Source: Methanomicrobiales archaeon | GTDB lineage: Archaea; Halobacteriota; Methanomicrobia; Methanomicrobiales; Methanospirillaceae | Reading direction: 5' to 3' | Assembly: GCA_012516785.1 (NCBI GenBank) | Contig: JAAYWH010000010.1 | Span: forward strand, 1-39,740 | Length of the DNA: 39,740 nt | Part shown: piece after piece, positions 1 to 6,920 of the stretch | Numbering within the stretch: position 1 is the stretch's first letter | Layout: each line of letters begins with the position of its first letter | Position numbers and translations under genes: made by a program | Notes under the pieces: generated by a model | Told to the model about the DNA's origin: nothing | The model's database searches: none | Seen by the model: the letters and a program-made list of their open reading frames with translations, nothing else

Positions 1-1701
1 AACCTATGGTACGAGACAATGAGGGACGACGAGTTTGACGCCAATCTGGATAAGATCACCGCGACCGTTCCCATCATGATTACCATGGAGCAGTGCTACA
101 GCGGCGGGTTCATCGATGATGTGATCCCCGGGCCTGTTGGCCAGGAGCGGTTCATTGCGGCCGCGGCAAACGCGTTTGAATCTTCGTATGGTGATACGTT
201 TAGCACCCTCTGGATTTCTGCGGTGGCTGGCCATGACAAGGGTGGCGCATCGGTCGATGCTGATACCGACAACGATGGGACCGTCTCGATGAGTGAAGCA
301 TTCATCTATGCCAGAGACAACGACCATGAGAGTGAGCACCCCCAATATGGGGAGACCCCGGTAACTATCGGATCTACCCTCGCGCTCAATTCCTGCTATT
401 TGCCTGTCGTGCCGATTGCTAATGCGGGGCCAGATCAGACCGTTGAGCAGACCAGTCTTGCCGGAACACCGGTAATGCTTGATGGCTCGGGATCGGCCGA
501 TCCGTGCGGGGAGGCCTTGACCTATAGCTGGACCTGGTCAGGAGGATCAGCGACAGGTGTCACACCGATGGGAACCTTCCCGCTCGGGACAACCGTAGTA
601 ACCTTGGTGGTCACTGCGGATGGGCGGAGCAGCGAACCGGACACGGTATCCATCCTGGTACGAGATACCACCGTGCCAGTCCTGACAGTTCCCGCTAATA
701 TTATCGTCGAACAGGCCACCCTTGACGGCACGGTGGTACCGCTCGTTGCAAGTGCTAGCGATATCTGCGACGTGGATGTTGAGATTACTGACGACGGCCT
801 GGCAATCTACCCACTTGGTGGAACGACGGTGACTTTCACTGCGACTGACGATTCGGGCAATGCAGTATCAAAATCCATGACCGTGACCGTTATCGACACT
901 ACGCCACCTGAGTTGACCGTTCCTGATGATGTTGTTGTCGAACAGGCCACCCTTGACGGCACGGTGCTACCGCTCGTTGCAAGTGCGAGCGACATCTGCG
1001 ATGCGGATGTTGAGGTCACCGACAACGGCCTGGCAATCTACCCACTTGGTGGAACGACGGTGACTTTCACCGCGACTGACGATTCGGGCAATGCAGTATC
1101 AAAGTCCATGACCGTGACCGTTGTCGACACTACGCCACCTGAGTTGACCGTTCCTGATGATGTTGTTGTCGAACAGGCCACCCTTGACGGCACGGTTGTA
1201 CCGCTCGTTGCAAGTGCGAGCGACATCTGCGATGCGGATGTTGAGATTAGCGATGACGGCCTGGCAATCTACCCACTCGGTGTAACAACGGTGATTTTCA
1301 CTGCGACTGACGATTCGGGCAATGCAGTATCAAAGTCCATGACCGTGACCGTGGTCGATACTACACCACCGACCATAAGCGTCTCTGTCATACCCGATTC
1401 CCTGTGGCCGCCAAACCACAAGATGGTGGATATCCAGGCGACCGTGTCAGCGAATGATATATGCGATGCTTCACCGGACGTGGGGCTCACCAGCATCACC
1501 AGCGATGAACCGGATAATGGGCTTGGCGATGGGGATAAACCAAATGATATCGTCTTGACAACTTTATTCACCTTCAAGCTGCGTTCAGAACGGTCAGGTG
1601 AATATGATGGCCGGGTCTATACTATCACCTACACGGCAACGGATGACTCGGGGAACAGTGCCAGTGCGACTGACACTGTTATCGTGCCATTGGAAAAATA
1701 G
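1..1701 (+). CDS. Clan CD (legumain/caspase-like) cysteine peptidase with PKD and HYR repeats, 5' partial
   Basis: The frame is open to the first base, so the N-terminus lies outside the window; 566 residues are visible. The first 120 residues match the end of a C13/caspase-like peptidase domain: the motif MEQCYSGGF (Cys about residue 32 of the visible part) is the usual nucleophile motif of legumain-like clan CD enzymes. The catalytic His-Gly would lie upstream, outside the window. A PKD domain follows (about nt 412-665), then three HYR domains of 77 residues each (nt 676-1368) and a C-terminal domain with LWPPNHKMV. The same C-terminal domain ends the gene at 2872-5379. Such proteins are secreted or surface-bound; PKD/HYR modules usually mediate adhesion. 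Substrate is unknown. A start at nt 19 would cut the peptidase fold and is rejected. Confidence 0.8.
   Translation, partial: NLWYETMRDDEFDANLDKITATVPIMITMEQCYSGGFIDDVIPGPVGQERFIAAAANAFESSYGDTFSTLWISAVAGHDKGGASVDADTDNDGTVSMSEAFIYARDNDHESEHPQYGETPVTIGSTLALNSCYLPVVPIANAGPDQTVEQTSLAGTPVMLDGSGSADPCGEALTYSWTWSGGSATGVTPMGTFPLGTTVVTLVVTADGRSSEPDTVSILVRDTTVPVLTVPANIIVEQATLDGTVVPLVASASDICDVDVEITDDGLAIYPLGGTTVTFTATDDSGNAVSKSMTVTVIDTTPPELTVPDDVVVEQATLDGTVLPLVASASDICDADVEVTDNGLAIYPLGGTTVTFTATDDSGNAVSKSMTVTVVDTTPPELTVPDDVVVEQATLDGTVVPLVASASDICDADVEISDDGLAIYPLGVTTVIFTATDDSGNAVSKSMTVTVVDTTPPTISVSVIPDSLWPPNHKMVDIQATVSANDICDASPDVGLTSITSDEPDNGLGDGDKPNDIVLTTLFTFKLRSERSGEYDGRVYTITYTATDDSGNSASATDTVIVPLEK
676..1368 (+). 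repeat. Three tandem 231-bp HYR-coding repeats
   Basis: Three in-frame units of 231 bp (77 codons) begin near 676, 907 and 1138. Units two and three are almost identical at DNA level over long stretches, pointing to recent duplication or gene conversion. Each unit carries the protein motifs DICDxDVE and TFTATDDSGNA. Confidence 0.85.
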
Positions 1702-1793
1702 CCCACGATATCTTCCGGTGAGATGGGAGCATATCCCACTCAAAAAATCTTTTATGGTGATATACGGAAGTACGACATGAAAGGAAGCATGAT

Positions 1794-2618
1794 ATGCGCT
1801 CCAGCATTGCCATTGGCTGTATTCTCACCGTAGTACTCGTTGTTCTGACGGCCGGAATGGCGATAACCGATTCAGGAGCCGCGGTCTCTTGTGCAGAAGG
1901 AGCGTTTGAGGTCGACTGGATTGCGGCATATGAGAGGGTTCAATCTGAGATTCTCAATGGCTCATTGGAAGGAACGTGGCTCTATGTATATCCGAGTCTG
2001 ATTTCCGGAGAATCAAGTATTGAAACCTGGTATGGATCAATTGCGCTTCCTGATGAAGTGGGATGGGTATTTTTTATTGATGATATGCCTGCGGAAAACT
2101 GGGCACATCAATGCCGGTATGTTTTTATCGATGATAACGGCAGGATTTCGGTCCATGCTGCACATGGTCCTCCTGTTAATTTCGAAGGATGGATAAAGCT
2201 GTCTGCATGCCAGAATACCCTGATCGCTGAACAGGGAGTAACCAATACCAATGCCGGATGTGTCATTGCCGGTGACGTGATCATCTCCTGGCACAAAGAA
2301 GGGGGAACTGATCCTGAAGTGGCAGACCTGTATGTCATCTCTGCGTTCAACAGGAGTACCGATACTCTGGTCGTGAATGACCTGAAGTACAGGAGCGATT
2401 TTGAGGAGAAGGACAGTGCCAGTGATAGCCGGATTTCAGATCTCCGGATAGTCAACGAGACCACCCATACCCAAAACACTGCAAGTGAGGGATCTTTCCA
2501 GGGCGAGTCAAGGAAGATACCTGGGTTTGGAATAGTGATTTCAATCGTTGGTTTTTTTGGAGCGATGGTGATCTCCAGGGGTGTGTGTGCACGAAAGGGT
2601 GCGATGAGGAGAGAGTAA
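1794..2618 (+). CDS. Secreted surface protein with C-terminal PGF-CTERM sorting signal
   Basis: The 274-residue protein has an N-terminal signal peptide (hydrophobic residues about 5-24), a lumenal or extracellular domain of unknown fold, an Asn/Ser/Thr-rich stretch, and a C-terminal tripartite signal: PGFG, a hydrophobic helix, then an Arg/Lys-rich tail (about residues 241-274). This is the pattern called PGF-CTERM, recognised by archaeosortase A in Euryarchaeota, which cleaves the tail and attaches the protein to lipid. No archaeosortase gene is present in this window. A purine-rich site (AAGGAA near 1781) precedes the ATG. It lies between two HYR/peptidase genes and may belong to the same surface layer. 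The central domain was not recognised. Confidence 0.75.
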   Translation: MRSSIAIGCILTVVLVVLTAGMAITDSGAAVSCAEGAFEVDWIAAYERVQSEILNGSLEGTWLYVYPSLISGESSIETWYGSIALPDEVGWVFFIDDMPAENWAHQCRYVFIDDNGRISVHAAHGPPVNFEGWIKLSACQNTLIAEQGVTNTNAGCVIAGDVIISWHKEGGTDPEVADLYVISAFNRSTDTLVVNDLKYRSDFEEKDSASDSRISDLRIVNETTHTQNTASEGSFQGESRKIPGFGIVISIVGFFGAMVISRGVCARKGAMRRE

Positions 2619-2710
2619 CCAATGGTGATAGTTGGGAACCTTTTACATCATCTAGTTTAAAAAATTTCATTTATACTCATTAACCCCTTTGTCATTTTAA
2701 TTGCCTTGCA

Positions 2711-2722
2711 AACATATATTAA
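2711..2722 (+). promoter_or_regulatory. TATA-box candidate for the 2872 gene
   Basis: The AT-rich gap 2640-2722 ends with AACATATATTAA, a good archaeal TATA box. It would give a leader of roughly 125-135 nt before the ATG at 2872. The gap also contains T-rich runs that may end transcription of the upstream gene. Confidence 0.45.
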
Positions 2723-2871
2723 TCTGAATTTGATAGTGTGTCTGCCCTGAGCAAGGTTGGAGCGATACCAGGGAGACCGGTTCTTTTTTTCCGATGAGGC
2801 GGGCAGACGAGAATTCGCAGCCCGTTCAGGGTACAAACATCGATCGTACGTTGAGGAAATGGAGGAACAGT

Positions 2872-5379
2872 ATGAAAAAGGTAACTAAATTCTCTCTCAT
2901 CTGTCTTGTAATTCTTTTCAGTGTACTCGTCGTTGGAATTGTAACGGCCAAAAACGACGAAAATCTTGAGAAATATGAGAACGGGGATAAAGAATTCAAG
3001 AAACTAGAGATTGGCGATATGGATGTCTACTGGCACCAGAGGATGATAGATGATGCTGTTGTCGAAGGGGACTTCATCGTCTACCAGTTCGACAAGAAGA
3101 CTGAGAAACTCCTGAAGAAGGAGGTAAAGTGGCGGGATGATCTGCCGGAGCATATAAAACCTGAAATCAAGCAGAAGCAGGCAGAATCGATGGTCGTGGG
3201 CGAAGTTATCCTCTCCCGGCTCCTGTTCATATCACCCGACTCGGTAGAGTTTCCCATCAAGCCAACGCCTAAAAATCCCTGCTGGGTGGTTATCAGCGAG
3301 GAGCATGATCGAAGGATCACCACCGTGATCGATGCGATGGACGGCGTGATTCTGGGCTATGGTCTTTCGCCACCGTACGAAGCGTATTCACTCGGTGGGC
3401 CTGACCATGGGGCTTGTGCAGAATATTACTATGAACCTTATGCATTGAATGCAGGAAACTGGTTTACCACCATGGGGTATTCCACCGAGATAAGTGACAG
3501 ACCTCCGGAAGCAACCGTGGAGGGGCATATCGACAGCTCAACCACCGCATTGTTCTATGAACTGGCGCATGGGGGGAGCTATGATTTCCTGAACCTGAAT
3601 ACCGGATGTCCAAGTCCTACTGCTCATTACATCTTTGCCGCGAATGTTGAGACATGGATCGCAGACAGGACCAAAATGCCATTTACCTTCATCGGAAGCT
3701 GCGAAGGGATGTGCCACACGGATGACGGATCCTTCTCCTACGAGTTCAGGAAAGGTTCCACCGATGATACGGTCACGGTAGGGTACTGTCACATGGACTG
3801 GACTGGCAACGCAGCTCTGGGTGAGACTTATTCCTGCTCCGCACCGGGGGGTTGTTGGGCAAATGCAGTAGCATGGCAGGATGATCTGTTCAACTATCTG
3901 AACCAGAGCGATACCGCCCAGACTGCGTTTAACAAAGCGTGCGCAGATAATCCTATCTGTGGGGACGGGACCACCTGCGTCCGTTTCGCTGGCGATCCAG
4001 GCCTGACCCTGGTTCCCAAGGTGATCCGGGGCAGCCTGCCAACGGCAAATGCCGGTCCCGACCAGATGGTCGAACAGACAAGCCTTGCCGGAACTTCGGT
4101 CTCACTTGATGGAACGGGTTCGAATGATCCTGATGGTGCACCATTGACGTATGGATGGACCTGGTCAGGTGGATCAGCGACAGGGCCCACTCCCACGATC
4201 TCGCTTCCACTGGGTGCGACCATCATAACCCTGGTGGTCGATGACGGGCAGGGGACCGATCTTGATGAGGATATGAGAACCGACACGGTATCCGTCACGG
4301 TTCAGGATACCACACCTCCTGTGCTCTCGGTTCCGTCCGATGTTACGGTTGAGCAGGAGACTGGTGCAGGTTCAGCGGTATCACTGACAGCGACTGCTAC
4401 CGACATCTGCGATGCCAGCCCTGATGTTGCGAGTGATGCACCGGCAGTGTTCCCGCTCGGCACAACAACGGTGACCTTCACCGCGACCGATGATTCAGGG
4501 AACAGTGCCAGTGCAATGATGCAGGTGACGGTGATTGATACAACTCCTCCCGTCATCACGGTTCCACCAGACGTCACTGTTGAGCAGACAAGTGCTGCTG
4601 GCACCCCGGTCGATCCGGCAGACTTGACGGCAACTGTTACCGACGTCTGCGATGCCAGCCCGGATCTTACCGACGATGCACCGGCAGTGTTCCCGCTCGG
4701 CACAACCACGGTGACCTTCACCGCGACCGATGATTCAGGGAACAGTGCCAGTACAACGATGCAGGTGACGGTGGTTGATACAACTCCGCCCGTCATCACG
4801 GTTCCACCAGACGTCACTGTTGAGCAGACAAGTGCTGCTGGCACCCCGGTCGATCCGGCAGACTTGACGGCAACTGTCACCGACGTCTGCGATGCCAGCC
4901 CGGATCTTACCGACGATGCACCGGAAGTGTTCCCGCTCGGCACAACCACGGTGACCTTCACTGCGATCGATGATGCGGGAAACGTTGCTACTGCAACGAT
5001 GGGGGTGACGGTGGAGGACACGACCCCGCCTGAGATCTCGGTAGCGGTAGCCCCTGATACCCTCTGGCCGCCGAACCATAAAATGGTGAATATCGATGCA
5101 AGTGTCACTGCAAGCGACATCTGCGATGCAGATCCGGTTATCGTCCTGGCAAGTATCACCAGCGATGAACCCGACGATGCGGATGGTATCGGGGATGGCG
5201 AAACCACCGGGGATATTCAAGCTGCAAACCTTGGAACAGAGGATTATAAATTCAGACTGAGGGCTGAACGGGCCGGGGAGCAGGATGGCAGGATATATAC
5301 CATCACGTATCAGGCAACTGATTTCTCGGGCAACAGTGTGACCGGCAGTGCGACCGTTTCGGTACCGCTTGAGATGTAA
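2872..5379 (+). CDS. Secreted clan CD cysteine peptidase with PKD, HYR and C-terminal domains
   Basis: The protein has 835 residues. The start at 2872 is chosen because GGAGG (2861-2865) lies just upstream and the signal peptide begins directly with MKKVTKF; an in-frame ATG at 2794 would bury that signal. A PepSY-like region with VIDAMDGVILGYG follows. The peptidase-like domain holds ELAHGG (His233) and FIGSCEGMC (Cys277), the His/Cys pair and spacing expected of gingipain/caspase-like enzymes. Then come a PKD domain (nt about 4045-4310), three HYR domains, and the LWPPNHKMV C-terminal domain shared with the gene at 1-1701. The two genes are paralogous over their C-terminal halves but carry different clan CD front ends. 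A likely surface protease or adhesin; the active-site assignment is by motif only. Confidence 0.8.
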   Translation: MKKVTKFSLICLVILFSVLVVGIVTAKNDENLEKYENGDKEFKKLEIGDMDVYWHQRMIDDAVVEGDFIVYQFDKKTEKLLKKEVKWRDDLPEHIKPEIKQKQAESMVVGEVILSRLLFISPDSVEFPIKPTPKNPCWVVISEEHDRRITTVIDAMDGVILGYGLSPPYEAYSLGGPDHGACAEYYYEPYALNAGNWFTTMGYSTEISDRPPEATVEGHIDSSTTALFYELAHGGSYDFLNLNTGCPSPTAHYIFAANVETWIADRTKMPFTFIGSCEGMCHTDDGSFSYEFRKGSTDDTVTVGYCHMDWTGNAALGETYSCSAPGGCWANAVAWQDDLFNYLNQSDTAQTAFNKACADNPICGDGTTCVRFAGDPGLTLVPKVIRGSLPTANAGPDQMVEQTSLAGTSVSLDGTGSNDPDGAPLTYGWTWSGGSATGPTPTISLPLGATIITLVVDDGQGTDLDEDMRTDTVSVTVQDTTPPVLSVPSDVTVEQETGAGSAVSLTATATDICDASPDVASDAPAVFPLGTTTVTFTATDDSGNSASAMMQVTVIDTTPPVITVPPDVTVEQTSAAGTPVDPADLTATVTDVCDASPDLTDDAPAVFPLGTTTVTFTATDDSGNSASTTMQVTVVDTTPPVITVPPDVTVEQTSAAGTPVDPADLTATVTDVCDASPDLTDDAPEVFPLGTTTVTFTAIDDAGNVATATMGVTVEDTTPPEISVAVAPDTLWPPNHKMVNIDASVTASDICDADPVIVLASITSDEPDDADGIGDGETTGDIQAANLGTEDYKFRLRAERAGEQDGRIYTITYQATDFSGNSVTGSATVSVPLEM
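4546..5025 (+). repeat. Two near-identical tandem 240-bp HYR-coding repeats
   Basis: Bases 4561-4620 recur exactly at 4801-4860, and the following 180 bp differ at only a few positions. The period is 240 bp (80 codons). A more diverged 77-codon HYR unit precedes them (about 4315-4545). The identity points to recent duplication or homogenisation. Confidence 0.85.
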
Positions 5380-5454
5380 TCTTGCAGACATAATCTCCAA
5401 AATTTTTTTGATAGTGCACGTTCATGATACGAGTACCTGAAAGGAGGATCTACC

Positions 5455-6231
5455 ATGCAACGACCTCTCCTTATGTTGCTCCTGTTCCTGTTATGCTTCG
5501 GTATTGCCGGTAGTTACTGGCTCCTTACTGCTTATCCCTCCTTTCTGTCTCTTCATGAGGGAACTTCAGGAGGAACTGTCATTGAGGAGACCTTCAATAC
5601 CGGCTACCTGGATCCTGGCCGGTGGGAGATGACCCGGGAAGGAGATACCCACCAGAGTCTCATTGAAGTGGTTCCCCTCTCTCCTTCAGACCAGGACGAT
5701 TACCATGTGAGATTGGGAATGGACACCATCGGGACAATGGACGATACGGTCAAGTATATCGGGATTAAGAGTAGAGAGCCGATTATTCTTCGCCAGGCAC
5801 ATGAGATCTCCTTCGATCTCGACTGGAACAACCAGAGCAACGGTTGCTACCTGACCGCCGGGTTCTTTTTGTGTCCCACGGAAACGAGCACGAATCCCGA
5901 ACGAGAGCCGGAATGGCTCAAAATTGAATATATCGGTGTCCCCCCGGGAAAAAACGCACGTGCAACCGTTGCAATCAAGGCTGATGAGAGCGTCAGGTTT
6001 TTGTATACCGAAGGATGGCCGGAAGAGCGATCGGGGAGACCTGTCGGATACCAGCGGATCGTTCTGGTTCCGGATACCGAAGGTATAACCATCCTTGAAA
6101 ATGGATCCTTTCTCTATTATATCCCCCAAAACGATCTGCATCTGGAATCAGGATATCTCTATTTCCAGATGAGCAGCCACAGCAATTATCCCTTCCGGGA
6201 GGTCTATTTCGATAACATAATGGTGAAATGA
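5455..6231 (+). CDS. Secreted concanavalin-like (lectin/glucanase fold) protein
   Basis: A strong AAGGAGG (5440-5446) precedes the ATG. The 258-residue protein begins with a hydrophobic segment (about residues 4-24) that is a signal peptide or membrane anchor. The remainder is a beta-rich domain opening with EETFNTGYLDPGRWE and closing with REVYFDNIMVK, typical of the concanavalin A-like lectin/glucanase superfamily (LamG/DUF1080-like pattern). No catalytic glutamate motif of family 16 glycosidases was recognised, so binding is more likely than hydrolysis. It stands 75 nt after the HYR/peptidase gene on the same strand and may be co-transcribed with it. Confidence 0.6.
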   Translation: MQRPLLMLLLFLLCFGIAGSYWLLTAYPSFLSLHEGTSGGTVIEETFNTGYLDPGRWEMTREGDTHQSLIEVVPLSPSDQDDYHVRLGMDTIGTMDDTVKYIGIKSREPIILRQAHEISFDLDWNNQSNGCYLTAGFFLCPTETSTNPEREPEWLKIEYIGVPPGKNARATVAIKADESVRFLYTEGWPEERSGRPVGYQRIVLVPDTEGITILENGSFLYYIPQNDLHLESGYLYFQMSSHSNYPFREVYFDNIMVK

Positions 6232-6442
6232 AGATATTCCATCAGATTGCTGATAGGTAAGGAATATGAATGTTAGGATATGTAATGGGGATTCACCACG
6301 GCCCCCGTATCCCGTCATGTACCCTTTTCTGACGGGACCATTCGATCATTCCCCCCCTCATTGCTTTCATCTCAATAGATGGTGACAACTCCCGGGAGAT
6401 GAGTACGCCTCCTGTAGCCTTGCCTCCATCTGAAACTTATTA

Positions 6443-6457
6443 TTAGGTAAGACCTAA
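6443..6457 (+). promoter_or_regulatory. Palindromic operator TTAGGT-AAG-ACCTAA at the marR-lon promoter
   Basis: This is a perfect 6-bp inverted repeat with a 3-bp spacer. It begins at the end of a TATA-like stretch (CTTATTATTA, about 6436-6445) and ends 19 nt before the ATG of the MarR gene. A repressor bound here would cover the region between TATA box and transcription start. Short dyads of this kind are typical MarR sites, so autoregulation is the simplest reading. The palindrome is seen directly; the binding is inferred. Confidence 0.65.
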
Positions 6458-6476
6458 CTAATCACAGGCAGAGGTC

Positions 6477-6893
6477 ATGGATGCGGAGGAGCGGCTGTTG
6501 GCCGCGATGGAACGGCTGATCAGGCTGCAGCAGGAGATCTCTTCTGCCATCCTCTCCGAATGCGGAGTTCCCGATATCACGGGAAAGCAGATCGGATACC
6601 TGAAGGTCATCGATGAACAGGGCGACATGACCTTCACCCGGCTTGCCGAGATCACACGGAACTCGAAGCCTACGGTCACCGAGATGATCAACCGGTTCGT
6701 GGGCATGGAGTGCGTATACCGCGAACGGTCCTCCTGTGACGGACGTGTCCTTTTTATCCGCCTGACCGAGAAAGGTCGCAGGATTGCCCGGGTAGAAGAG
6801 GCTTCGCTGGCGCTCCTCGTCTCCCGGCTGGAAGGATCTCTCGACAGCGATGATCTGGATCGTCTATTCCGGATCATCAGGAATATCAGATAA
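6477..6893 (+). CDS. MarR-family transcriptional regulator
   Basis: The 138-residue length is standard for MarR. The winged helix-turn-helix lies at about residues 50-100: MTFTRLAEITRNSKPTVTEM forms the helix-turn-helix, and a wing with CDGRVLFIRLTEKG follows. Helices at both ends would form the dimer interface. There are cysteines near residues 28, 79 and 86, so redox sensing (OhrR-like) is possible but not established. It stands 27 nt before lon on the same strand and has a palindrome at its own promoter. The probable role is to repress itself and lon until a ligand or stress signal appears. Confidence 0.88.
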   Translation: MDAEERLLAAMERLIRLQQEISSAILSECGVPDITGKQIGYLKVIDEQGDMTFTRLAEITRNSKPTVTEMINRFVGMECVYRERSSCDGRVLFIRLTEKGRRIARVEEASLALLVSRLEGSLDSDDLDRLFRIIRNIR

Positions 6894-6920
6894 TCCCCTG
6901 TCCACCAAGGAACAGAACCA

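Noticed and set aside
676-1368. Regularly spaced repeats considered as CRISPR
   Set aside because: The period of 231 bp is uniform in-frame coding sequence, not short repeats with unique spacers.
4302-5207. 301-codon minus-strand frame across the HYR repeats
   Set aside because: Ser/Val-rich antisense shadow of the strongly supported + gene; repeats in it mirror the HYR units.
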